Positions 35,502 through 43,598 of a DNA stretch of 64,000 nt are shown here, piece by piece. Both the position numbers and the translations under genes were made by a program. This DNA comes from CAIXSC01 sp046349935 (lineage in GTDB: Bacteria > Planctomycetota > Planctomycetia > Pirellulales > Pirellulaceae). Every line of letters begins with the position of its first letter. Within the stretch, counting starts at the first letter, position 1. The notes under the pieces were generated by a model, which was given only the letters and a program-made list of their open reading frames with translations, did no database searches and was not told the DNA's origin. The stretch is taken from NCBI GenBank assembly GCA_046349935.1, contig JAXMBK010000003.1:1629956-1693955 (forward strand), given 5' to 3'.

Positions 35502-36956
35502 ATGGCATTGGTTTCATTCGGTCGTTCGACTTGGATTCGCACGGCGGCGCTGGCCGGCGGCTTGACGTGCGGCCTTCTGATGATGCTAGTGCCTGTTCAG
35601 GCGAGCGACTGGCCGCAGTTTCGCGGCGTCAACAGTTCCGGGCGCGCCGTCGGAATGGGTTCGTTGCCGACCCAAATTGGTCCGACAGCGCCGACCGTCT
35701 GGGTCGCCGCGCTGCCTCCCGGCCACTCGTCCCCCGCCATCGCCGCCGATCGCCTCTTTGTCACCGGCGTGCGCGACCAAAAACTGGTCACCATCGCACT
35801 CGACCGCGCCTCCGGCAAACAACTGTGGGAAGTGGAAGCGCCGCACGAGAAACTCGAGACGATCCATAGCATCGGGAGTCATGCGCAGTCGAGCCCCGCG
35901 ACGGACGGCGAGCGCGTGGTCAGCTTCTTCGGCTCGTCAGGACTCTTCTGCTATGACCGCGACGGGAAATTGCTGTGGCAACATCGGATGGGCCCCTTCA
36001 ATAACGACTTCGGCGCCGCCAGCTCCCCGATCCTTGTCGGCGACAAAGTGATCCTGTGCCAAGACCATGATACGGGTTCGTTCCTGATGGCCTTCGATAA
36101 GCGCACCGGCGCAGTGCAGTGGAAAACCGACCGCAGCGAGTTTCCTCGCAACTACTGCACTCCCGTCGTGTGGCGGAACGGCGACCAAACGCAATTGGTC
36201 GTCGCCGCGACGTTGCGCGTCGTCGGGTACGACTTGGCGACCGGCCGCGAACAATGGACGGTGCGCGGCATCTCGCGCACCGTCTGCATGACGCCCGTGG
36301 TGGGCGACGACGATTGGCTGTACGTCGCCGGCTGGGCCGCAGGCGGCGACAAGGAATCGCCGATCCGCATCGTCCCGTTTGCTGAAGTCGTCGCCTCCCT
36401 CGACGCCGACAAGAACGGGAAGCTCGAAGAAAAAGAATTGCCCGAGGGACCGGTCAAACAACGATTCACTCAGATCGATCGCAACAACGACGACGGACTC
36501 GACGCGGCCGAGTACGAGTACTTTCGCGAGCTGCTGGAGAAGGGGCGCAACGTCGTGATCGCGATTCGGCCTGGTCCGAGCGGCGAGGCGACGGCGACTC
36601 ATTTGGCTTGGGAGAGCGATCGATTCGTGCCGTTTTGTGCGTCGCCGCTGTTCACCAACGGTTTGATTTTCACGGTCAAGGACGGCGGCATCGTCTCGTG
36701 CCTTGATGCGCAGACCGGCAAGATGCACAAGTCGGGCCGCTTGCCGCACACCGACAACTACTACGCGTCCCCCGTCGCCGGCGACGGCAAGGTCTACTTC
36801 GTCAACCAAGAAGGGCAACTGTCAGTCGTCTCCGCCGACCGCACCTGGAAGCCGCTCCACACGGCCGAATTCGGCGAAGAGGTCTACGCCACCCCCGCCC
36901 TCGTCGACGGCCGCGTCTACCTGCGCACCGCCAGCAAACTGTACTGCTTCCCGTAG
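35502..36956 (+). CDS. Exported PQQ-type beta-propeller with two EF-hands
   Basis: 484 residues; signal peptide with hydrophobic core TAALAGGLTCGLLMMLVPVQA. The mature protein starts DWPQFRGVNSSGRA, usual for planctomycete BamB/PQQ-like propellers, and repeats such as LVTIALDRASGKQLWEVEAP and KLLWQHRMGP follow. Between blades, residues about 298-345 hold two calcium-binding EF-hand loops, DADKNGKLEEKE (~300) and DRNNDDGLDAAE (~326), so the propeller has a calcium module inserted. The stop codon TAG is the first part of a 51-bp tandem repeat (CCGTAGGGTGGGCC). Confidence 0.9.
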   Translation: MALVSFGRSTWIRTAALAGGLTCGLLMMLVPVQASDWPQFRGVNSSGRAVGMGSLPTQIGPTAPTVWVAALPPGHSSPAIAADRLFVTGVRDQKLVTIALDRASGKQLWEVEAPHEKLETIHSIGSHAQSSPATDGERVVSFFGSSGLFCYDRDGKLLWQHRMGPFNNDFGAASSPILVGDKVILCQDHDTGSFLMAFDKRTGAVQWKTDRSEFPRNYCTPVVWRNGDQTQLVVAATLRVVGYDLATGREQWTVRGISRTVCMTPVVGDDDWLYVAGWAAGGDKESPIRIVPFAEVVASLDADKNGKLEEKELPEGPVKQRFTQIDRNNDDGLDAAEYEYFRELLEKGRNVVIAIRPGPSGEATATHLAWESDRFVPFCASPLFTNGLIFTVKDGGIVSCLDAQTGKMHKSGRLPHTDNYYASPVAGDGKVYFVNQEGQLSVVSADRTWKPLHTAEFGEEVYATPALVDGRVYLRTASKLYCFP

Positions 36957-37105
36957 GGTGGGCCAAGCGAGCAAAGCGAGCACGGGCCCACCGGCGGCTT
37001 CCCGTAGGGTGGGCCAAGCGAGCAAAGCGAGCACAGGCCCACCAGCGGCTTCCCGTAGGGTGGGCCAAGCGAGCAAAGCGAGCGCGGGCCCACCAGCGGC
37101 GCAGC
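36953..37105 (+). repeat. 51-bp tandem repeat, three copies
   Basis: Units start at 36953, 37004 and 37055, each beginning GTAGGGTGGGCCAAGCGAGC and including AAAGCGAGCACGGGCCCACC, so each unit can fold GTGGGCC against GGGCCCAC. The first unit begins inside the stop codon of the propeller gene. Below it, 37106-37167 shows nothing. Confidence 0.9.
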
Positions 37106-37167
37106 TAGTCGAAAGGAGTCCTGGCTCACGCCGACTCTCCGCGTCCTCGGCGAACTCGGCGGCAACG

Positions 37168-38211
37168 CTACAGCGCGTACGCGAACCCCAACTGCGTCGA
37201 CAACGGCGGCACGTCGAGGTCGATTCCCACATTGCAAGAACCGAAGAACGTGAGCCGCTTATTCTGGTTCCAAAAGAACCCCAGCCCTACAACGTCTCCC
37301 TCGCCCTGCGTCAACACTTGGCCGTTGAAGTAGCCGTGCACAAACAACTGCAGTCGTTCCGTCATTTCTCGCTCGAAAGCCCACTGCAGAGAAAACTGGT
37401 TCGAGTTCACCGTCAACGACTGCGGCGGCGGCGTTTCTTGTTGCACCCCGGAGTAGCCCACGGTCCATTCGAACGTCAGATCTTCGGTCAACGGCAAGTC
37501 GAAGTTCAGATTGATCGACGGCTGAGTGCCGCTGCGAAACGCCTTGCTGGCCCATTCCGTCTGGATGAACACCTCGAGCGATGCGGCTGGGACCAGCCAC
37601 TCGCGATTCTCGTTCCACAGGTGCACCTTCAGGTCGATGCACAGCGGACTGACGCCGGTCGCGGACGCCGCGCCGCCTTCGACGGTCAATCCGTTGCCGA
37701 AAAATCGCAGCTCGACCTCGTTCGTCAGCCCGTACCGAATCAGAAAGGGCGAGATATAGACATCGCCGGTCGAGTTGTCGGCGGCGGCATAGGTCAGCGG
37801 CGCGAACTCAAGATACGCGCGACCGCGCGGCAGCGTCGCGGCGCTGTTGGGGAAGTCCCCCAAGTCGGGCCCCGGCTCGCGAATGTCCGGACCGTCGTTT
37901 TCCGCATCATGTTGGTACCGATCGAACCAGTAGTCAGGTTCGAGCGAATCGAACACCGGCGACCGCTCAGGTTGCGGTATTCTCTCGAACTGTTGCGCCG
38001 CCGCCCTGCCAGCCGGCAGGATCATCGCCGCCCAGAGGGCTGCTGCGGACGCCCCAGCCGCACACAAGACTGTCCGCCAGCTCTGAGGCCCTCGACGGCT
38101 AGCTAGCGAGCGCGACACAAGACGTTCTCGACAGGTTAGGGAGCGACGAACGGTCCTCGTACCATCTCCACGCGCCTGCGGGACCCTTGTAGGGAGTATC
38201 GGCGTCCGCAC
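37168..38211 (-). CDS. Outer-membrane beta-barrel protein
   Basis: Up to 347 residues. The C-terminus ends in alternating strands (LTFFGSCNVGIDL... LGFAYAL), typical of an outer-membrane barrel of the phenol-degradation MetA/transporter-like family. The N-terminus has a basic stretch, a hydrophobic signal region (VLCAAGASAAALWAAMILPAG) and cleavage after AAA. Strands alternate aromatic and polar residues, e.g. AYLEFAPLTYAAADN, LTFEWTVGYSGVQ, FSLQWAFERE. The start is uncertain: the longest frame begins at GTG 38211, but a start nearer the signal core would be more usual. Confidence 0.75.
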   Translation of the reverse strand: MRTPILPTRVPQARGDGTRTVRRSLTCRERLVSRSLASRRGPQSWRTVLCAAGASAAALWAAMILPAGRAAAQQFERIPQPERSPVFDSLEPDYWFDRYQHDAENDGPDIREPGPDLGDFPNSAATLPRGRAYLEFAPLTYAAADNSTGDVYISPFLIRYGLTNEVELRFFGNGLTVEGGAASATGVSPLCIDLKVHLWNENREWLVPAASLEVFIQTEWASKAFRSGTQPSINLNFDLPLTEDLTFEWTVGYSGVQQETPPPQSLTVNSNQFSLQWAFEREMTERLQLFVHGYFNGQVLTQGEGDVVGLGFFWNQNKRLTFFGSCNVGIDLDVPPLSTQLGFAYAL

Positions 38212-38222
38212 ACAGCCGATTT

Positions 38223-38290
38223 ATCGATTATGACTGATCAATCGATTTTTCCGAACGCCTAGACGCCGCCGGCCGCGAGCGCGGCGGCGG
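38223..38290. repeat. AT-rich hairpin and GCCGC-family repeat
   Basis: ATCGATT (38223-38229) pairs with AATCGAT (38240-38246) and is followed by TTTTT, terminator-like on the plus strand but with no plus-strand gene ending here. CGCCGGCCGCGAGCGCGGC at about 38266-38284 is another copy of the GCCGC-core family. Both lie between two minus-strand genes. Confidence 0.5.
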
Positions 38291-38320
38291 CGGAAAGGGG
38301 GCGTGCTGTGGGGCGGCGTG

Positions 38321-39418
38321 CTACCCTTCGACGGCGGGGAGGGCGGCGACAGGCGGCTCGCTGGCGGCGGCGACGCGGAGCGTCGACTTGAGCCGACCGG
38401 CCAATTGTTTGGCGTCGCTGGCCGCATCACGGCGTCCATCGGCAAAGCCGCGTTCCAGCGGATTGCCCTCGGGCAACAAGGCGCCGACGACGAGCGGCGG
38501 GAAGGAGACCACGAACGACGCCAGGAACGACGTCCAGTAGGCGCCGGTCGCCAGGACTCCTTCTGCGCGACGCAAGCGAGACCGCGCCAGCTTCGGGTCG
38601 GGCGCAATCGAACGCACCTTGCCGTTCGCCGCCAACCACCGTTCCTGGAACGAGAACTTAGCGACTCGACCGATATACTGGGCGACGGCCGCATCCGAGA
38701 TGGCGCCGAACAGCACTCCCAGAAACGGCACCGACCGCATCGCACCCGATTCCAAGATCCGCTCCGAGATCACCTCTTCGGCCGCTTGCTGTGCAATCCG
38801 TTCGATCGCACCTTCGGCCATGTTCTCGATCGCCTCCTTCGTCAGGTCTTCGACGATCTCTTCCGCGACGTACTCCTTCAGCTTGTCGGTTTCCGCAATG
38901 GCTTGCTGCTTCTCTTCCAAACTGCCGGCGGCGGCGATCAAGAGGATGCCGAGTGCGAAGTCGCGTTCGCGCGGATCTTCGGGCGTGTAGCCGTAGCAAT
39001 AGCCGACGGTGTGGATCGTTTTGAGCGCGTAGGTAACCATGACTTCCATGCCGAGCACGGCGCCCAAACCGCCCGCGCCGCTGATCACGGCGCCGCGAAC
39101 CATCGCCCCCTCGCCCGCTTTCACGGCGAACTCGTCGGCCAGCTTATCGCAACGCTGCATGTCGCTGCGCCGCAAACTTCGAATGTCGGCGACGCCGGCC
39201 TTCGTCAGCACCGATTCCTTGTGAGCGAACACTTCCGACGCTTTGTAGGCCGCCGAAATTGCGTCCACCACCGCCATCTCGGGCAAGAACTGCTTCGCGA
39301 TCCGGACCATCGGATGCGTCATCTTCTCGAACAACTCGATCACCAGCATCGGGGGTTCCGCCTTCCAACCCGCGATCTGGTCGACCTGCTTCTGCTCGTA
39401 CGCGCTCAATTCAGCCAT
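38321..39418 (-). CDS. EcsC-family protein
   Basis: 365 residues. The region ~30-270 fits the EcsC family of membrane-associated proteins of unknown function: LVIELFEKMTHPMVRIAKQF, then GAVISGAGGLGAVLGMEVMVTYALK, ERDFALGILLIAAA and YIGRVAKFSF. The C-terminal part carries a membrane hairpin SFLASFVVSFPPLVVGALLPEGNPLERGFADG, whose end (LPEGNPLERGFADG) matches a motif in three small proteins of the same locus. It is the last gene of the long minus-strand block that starts near 49.7 kb, 46 bases after its upstream neighbour's end. Confidence 0.85.
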   Translation of the reverse strand: MAELSAYEQKQVDQIAGWKAEPPMLVIELFEKMTHPMVRIAKQFLPEMAVVDAISAAYKASEVFAHKESVLTKAGVADIRSLRRSDMQRCDKLADEFAVKAGEGAMVRGAVISGAGGLGAVLGMEVMVTYALKTIHTVGYCYGYTPEDPRERDFALGILLIAAAGSLEEKQQAIAETDKLKEYVAEEIVEDLTKEAIENMAEGAIERIAQQAAEEVISERILESGAMRSVPFLGVLFGAISDAAVAQYIGRVAKFSFQERWLAANGKVRSIAPDPKLARSRLRRAEGVLATGAYWTSFLASFVVSFPPLVVGALLPEGNPLERGFADGRRDAASDAKQLAGRLKSTLRVAAASEPPVAALPAVEG

Positions 39419-39464
39419 GTTGCAACTCCTGTTTGCGATTCATCCCCTCCCCTGCACCCGCATG

Positions 39465-39989
39465 CTACTCGCCCAGCGATTCCCGAGCGGCTTTGGCGCC
39501 GTCGCGCAGACCGCGCGATACCGCGCTATCGGCGGGGAGCATCCCCAGCATGAAATAGGCCGGAAACGCGATGCCGAAGCCCAGCCCGTAAGCGACCGAG
39601 TACATGGCGCCCGACCCAGCCGCCGAACTGGCGCCGCTGGCCGGCTTCGTCGCGCCGCTCGCGGGTCGGCCGTTCGCCGAGCGACTCGCGCCGCCGCTCG
39701 TCGCCCCGGGAGATTTCTTCTTCGGCGCCTCGGTCCGTTCCGCCTCGCGAGCGGCCGCTTCCATCGCCTCGGCAATCGCTTGGAACGGATCGTCGGCTTT
39801 GGGGGCTTGAGCCGCGGTTTCGAAGCGACGCGCGGCGTCATCCGGAAAGGCAGCCGTGGTCGGCCGAGCGGCGGTTGTGGTCACAGGCATGGGATTCACC
39901 TCCATTGCGTGAATATGACAATACGGCGACCCAGCGCGGGCGGAATGCCTGCAGCGCGTTCCATTTCGCGTTGTCGCTTCGCATTGCAT
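39465..39989 (-). CDS. Small protein with N-terminal Cys/His motif and membrane FP...DG motif
   Basis: 174 residues from ATG 39989. The start QCEATTRNGTRCRHSA...PYCHIH matches the short C-x-A-x-T-x2-G-x2-C...C-x2-H zinc-binding-like motif of DUF5763-type proteins. A linker rich in Ala, Ser and Pro follows. The C-terminus is a membrane segment YSVAYGLGFGIAFPAYFMLG followed by MLPADSAVSRGLRDG. This last part is shared with 46269-46688, 47273-47728 and the EcsC tail. The gene starts 10 bases past the DUF454 stop, so it is cotranscribed. Confidence 0.8.
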   Translation of the reverse strand: MQCEATTRNGTRCRHSARAGSPYCHIHAMEVNPMPVTTTAARPTTAAFPDDAARRFETAAQAPKADDPFQAIAEAMEAAAREAERTEAPKKKSPGATSGGASRSANGRPASGATKPASGASSAAGSGAMYSVAYGLGFGIAFPAYFMLGMLPADSAVSRGLRDGAKAARESLGE

Positions 39990-39998
39990 GTCAGAACT

Positions 39999-40847
39999 TT
40001 ACATCGTAATTGGCGACATTCTCAGCTCCGTCGACCTAGACCGCCCGCCTTTTACAGTCGACTCCGACGAAACAACCGGCAATTTCAAAATCCAGTACGT
40101 GCACACGGCGCTGACCGTGAACATCAAACCCAACAGCGCCGCCGGCGGATCGAACAGCCACAGCGTGATCCCGACCGTCGTCGCCATGAAGCCCAGTGCG
40201 TAGGCTTTCGTCTGCCAACGCATGCCGCGATGCTGCTCCCAGTCCCGCAGCATCGGACCGAACACGCGCGAGCGATGCAGGCGATCGTTGAGCGTCGGGG
40301 ACGACCGCACCAGGAAGAAGCTGGTCACCAGCAGGAACGGCACCGTCGGAATGCCCGGCACGGCGACTCCCACGACCGCCATCCCGAAGCTGGCCCCCGC
40401 GAGCGCCAAGTTGACGCTTCGTCCGAACCGTCCCGTTCCCAGCCGGTCGAAGAAGCCCGCGACGCGCTGCCGCACCCCGGCTTCGAGCGGCTGGCCGGGC
40501 GACGTCACTTCCCACACTGCAAACCCCTCAGGCGTGCGGACGATTCGCGTCCACTCCCGCTCGCCGCCCAACAACAGCACCTCCGCCAGATTGGCATCCA
40601 GCGGCGGCGGCTCGAGCGAACGCATCGCACCCGCGACGCTGCGCAGCATGGCCGTTTCACTCCGGTCGCTGGCGAACCGAATCGTCGCGACGCCCGTACC
40701 GTGCACAATTTCCAACGACTCGACCTCATCCACGGAACACAGTCGCGCGATGAAGTCGAGGCACGCGGCATCGGTCGCAACGCACAAAATGCCCGGATAG
40801 TCGACCCGAATGGCCCCCGGCTCCGTTGCGATCACGGGTCCGTTCAT
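39999..40847 (-). CDS. DUF454/YbaN protein with ATPase-type N-terminal module
   Basis: 282 residues. The C-terminal 130 residues are a clear DUF454 (YbaN) membrane domain: LALAGASFGMAVVGVAVPGIPTVPFLLVTSFFLVRSSP, FGPMLRDWEQHRGMRWQTKAYA, and a final hydrophobic pair. The N-terminal 140 residues are not part of normal YbaN proteins. They resemble the N-termini of both neighbouring P-type ATPases (AIRVDYPGILCVATDAACLDF...VESLEI; then R-x-V-R...W-E-V...PG). The ATG overlaps the upstream gene's stop (ATGA at 40844-40847), so translation is coupled. Confidence 0.88.
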   Translation of the reverse strand: MNGPVIATEPGAIRVDYPGILCVATDAACLDFIARLCSVDEVESLEIVHGTGVATIRFASDRSETAMLRSVAGAMRSLEPPPLDANLAEVLLLGGEREWTRIVRTPEGFAVWEVTSPGQPLEAGVRQRVAGFFDRLGTGRFGRSVNLALAGASFGMAVVGVAVPGIPTVPFLLVTSFFLVRSSPTLNDRLHRSRVFGPMLRDWEQHRGMRWQTKAYALGFMATTVGITLWLFDPPAALLGLMFTVSAVCTYWILKLPVVSSESTVKGGRSRSTELRMSPITM

Positions 40848-41425
40848 GAGGGACTCTCCCTATCGTCATGCACCGCATCGCTGGCTGCCGCAGCACCCGC
40901 TGCAACCTCGCCCGCGTTGTCGCCCCGCACTTTAGGGCCGTCGGCCTCCGGCGGAAACCGCCGTTCAAAGTCGTCCAAAAACCGCGCCAACGCCTTGAGC
41001 CCCTCGTGGTGCAGCCCAGGAAAGCGATGCTTCACCAGTCCATCGACTTTGTCAAACAGGTTCGGGGCCAGCACCAAACCGCCGGCGACGACCAGCGGCG
41101 TCCCGACCGACCCAGGCAACACGGCGCCGACCAGTCCGGCCGTCATCAGCGTCACGCCGACCGAAGACGGCAGACTCTTGATCCGCTCCAGAATGGCGGC
41201 GTCCTGCGCTTCCAAATCGGCGGTCCACGTCGGCCCCTCCGCTTCCACGCGTCGCGCGACCGGTGCAGACGAGGGCGGCGGAGCGGCGGACGGCGAATCC
41301 GGGTTGGCGGCCGATGCCGCATAATCACGACGCTGTCGACGCGCTACTTCGGAGGCATGCGTCCGCGCCGACGACGCGAAGTCGGCCGCTTTCGCCTTGA
41401 AGTCGTCAAACGCTTGCTTCCACAT
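40844..41425 (-). CDS. Membrane protein with PG..GTP hairpin, paralog 1
   Basis: 193 residues from ATG 41425. The N-terminal 85 residues are helical and Ala/Pro-rich with no known domain. Residues about 95-150 form a membrane hairpin GVTLMTAGLVGAVLPGSVGT then PLVVAGGLVLAP. A helical tail with FPGLHHEGLKALARFLDDFERRFPP follows. The hairpin and tail are clearly homologous to 49124-49465 in the same locus, and the LPG..GTP turn recalls the VPGIPTVP of the DUF454 neighbour. Starts two bases after the ATPase-like gene; its stop overlaps the DUF454 start. Confidence 0.82.
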   Translation of the reverse strand: MWKQAFDDFKAKAADFASSARTHASEVARRQRRDYAASAANPDSPSAAPPPSSAPVARRVEAEGPTWTADLEAQDAAILERIKSLPSSVGVTLMTAGLVGAVLPGSVGTPLVVAGGLVLAPNLFDKVDGLVKHRFPGLHHEGLKALARFLDDFERRFPPEADGPKVRGDNAGEVAAGAAAASDAVHDDRESPS

Positions 41426-41427
41426 CG

Positions 41428-43575
41428 TCACGCTCCCTCCGACGTCGGTCGTGCGGCTCGAAGCCAGCGGGCGCCGGCTTGATAGGCCGCGAAGACGCCC
41501 AGATTGGTGAGCACCACCGCGTGCAGTCCGGTGAAGCCCAGCGCGAACGCCCCCGCGACGCACGCCAAGTTGGGCGCCACCGTGCAGGCCATCTGCCAGC
41601 GACGACGATTCCGCCGTTCGCGCGCCAAGGTCCATAACCGACCCGCCTGCGCCGCGTCGTCATTCAGCAGGAAGACGTGGGCCGGGTCGAGCGAATGCCG
41701 AGCGACATCGCCCGTCGAAACGGCCAACTGCGCTTCGCGGGCCGCGATCGGCGTCGCACCGCAGTCCCCCACCAACGCCACTCGCCGCCCCGCCGCGCGA
41801 CAGTCGTAGATGAAGTCGGCCAGCCGCTCGTCAAAACCCATCGTCTCGTCGAAGCCGGGCGCCTCGTCGCGTGCAGCGCCCAGCGTCACCTCACATCCCA
41901 GTCGTTCCCCGAGCAACTGCAGTTCGACTTCGGAAAGCGCCTTGGACGTCAGTCCCACCTGCGCATGCGACTGTCGACGCAACTGATCGATGCCGTGAGC
42001 GAACCGGGCGACGTCGGCCTCTTGGATGCCGGCGGACGGCGAATAGTCCCACAGCACCAAATCAATCTCGCGCACTTGGTCGAGCACGGCCGGACTGCGC
42101 AACACGATGCCGTCGCGGACGGCCTGCGCCACGTCATGCAACGCCCCCGTGGTCGCCGTGATGCCCGTCCCGGTGGCGTAGTCGGGCCGCAACACCGCCA
42201 GACTCGTCGTGACATCTCCGACGAAGAATCCCAGCCCCGCGAGCGCGAGCGTCGGGGCGACGCATTTGTCGGCGAAAGGAGCGCCGTGGCCCTTGAGCGA
42301 CAACGGCGCGGGGGTCGTCGATGCTTGCAGCAACGTCGCGATCGCGCCAGCCCGCGTCGCCTCCCCGGCTCGTTCCACGCGGACCTGCAGTCGTCCGTCC
42401 CGCACGCGACTCCCCGCCAAAACCTGATCCGTGACGACGACCGGCCGCGCGTGCAGTGCGGCGTCGCCCGCGTCCCACACCTCCAGCGTCGCGGCGCCGG
42501 CGACGACCACCCCGTCGACCGGCATCGTCTCGCCCGGGCGTACGCAAACCACATCTCCCGCCGCCAGCGACTCCACCGGCGTCTCGACCTGCGTCCCATC
42601 CTCTTGCCGCCGCCAGGCGAAGCGAGCCCTCACTTGGAACGGTCGCAGCCACGCGCGTCGCGCGTCGTCGAAGCGGCCGTGGTGCGAGCGGTCCCAGTAC
42701 CGCATGAACCAGCCCATCAGCGCGGCTGGGAAGAACAGGCCGCTCGCCAGCGTGCAACCGACGATGGTGGTGTAAAGCGTCGCGAGTCCCGGTCGCAATC
42801 GCACGATCTCCCGCGCCGACTGGACGATGTTCGGCAGATTGATCGCCACCATCGCCACGGCGCTGGCCGGCGCCAACACGGGCAAGAAAAAATCGGCGGC
42901 GGCGGCAAGCGCGAGATTGCCTGTCGCCAACCACAGGTCGGCCGCGGAAACTCGATGCCGCAAATCGCCCGCCGCAATCGCCTCGCCCAACAAGCGCTCG
43001 AGCATCTGCAACACGGCGCCGCCGCTCAGCATGTTCTCGTCGAACTCCACCAGCAGCGTGCCTGTGCGTGGATTGGCGGTCGCCGACTGCACGCCCGAGG
43101 CGACGGTGAGTTCGCTGGCCAGATGCCGCAGCGCAGTCCGCGAGTGGACCAGCGCCGCATGTCGAACTCGCAGCCGTCCCGGAATCCGATGCAGCACTTC
43201 CCAGGTCGACAGGCGGTCGTCGTAGCGAGTGACTCGGACGCGACGGTCCGACGACGGAAACAGATACAAGTGTCGCACGTCGTCGACCGCATCGCTGCGC
43301 GGCGCTCGCATGGCTTCCGCCAGTTCGCCAAGCACCCGCGAGCGTTCGTGCGTCGAGTAGTCGATCCGCACGCGGCCGGTCCCCGCATTCAGTTCGACTC
43401 CATGCACATCCGCGACGGCGAACGCGCGAGAGAGGAATTGTCGAAACCGAAGCGACGTCGGATCGGCGACCAACGACTTCGCGCAGACCTCGACCGCCCC
43501 CGCGCTAGCGCGGACTCGGCCGGCTCGCGTCGTGCGGTCCGGCGGGGACGTCGAAGAGTCGGTGGCCCGAATCAT
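41428..43575 (-). CDS. Degenerate P-type ATPase (probable pseudoenzyme)
   Basis: 715 residues aligning along the full length of the intact ATPase next to it, but without the catalytic motifs. DKTGT is replaced by DYSPS (residue ~510, Asp kept), TGES is lost in EVWDAGDAALHARP, and GDGIND becomes GDCGAT (~602). The fold landmarks remain: VEVCAK...F N-terminal module, IPGRLRVRH (~132), membrane pair near 215-250, PGETMPVDGVVV, DYATGTGITATTG in the M4 position, and two C-terminal helices. The frame is intact and codon use is like its neighbours, so it is a maintained gene, not a decaying one. A regulatory or structural partner of the active ATPase is the likeliest role. Confidence 0.85.
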   Translation of the reverse strand: MIRATDSSTSPPDRTTRAGRVRASAGAVEVCAKSLVADPTSLRFRQFLSRAFAVADVHGVELNAGTGRVRIDYSTHERSRVLGELAEAMRAPRSDAVDDVRHLYLFPSSDRRVRVTRYDDRLSTWEVLHRIPGRLRVRHAALVHSRTALRHLASELTVASGVQSATANPRTGTLLVEFDENMLSGGAVLQMLERLLGEAIAAGDLRHRVSAADLWLATGNLALAAAADFFLPVLAPASAVAMVAINLPNIVQSAREIVRLRPGLATLYTTIVGCTLASGLFFPAALMGWFMRYWDRSHHGRFDDARRAWLRPFQVRARFAWRRQEDGTQVETPVESLAAGDVVCVRPGETMPVDGVVVAGAATLEVWDAGDAALHARPVVVTDQVLAGSRVRDGRLQVRVERAGEATRAGAIATLLQASTTPAPLSLKGHGAPFADKCVAPTLALAGLGFFVGDVTTSLAVLRPDYATGTGITATTGALHDVAQAVRDGIVLRSPAVLDQVREIDLVLWDYSPSAGIQEADVARFAHGIDQLRRQSHAQVGLTSKALSEVELQLLGERLGCEVTLGAARDEAPGFDETMGFDERLADFIYDCRAAGRRVALVGDCGATPIAAREAQLAVSTGDVARHSLDPAHVFLLNDDAAQAGRLWTLARERRNRRRWQMACTVAPNLACVAGAFALGFTGLHAVVLTNLGVFAAYQAGARWLRAARPTSEGA

Positions 43576-43598
43576 GTGGTCACTGTCTGGCGTTCATC

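Noticed and set aside
38223..38250. Intrinsic terminator for a plus-strand gene
   Set aside because: The hairpin plus T-run is there, but no plus-strand gene ends nearby, so it is left as a hairpin only.
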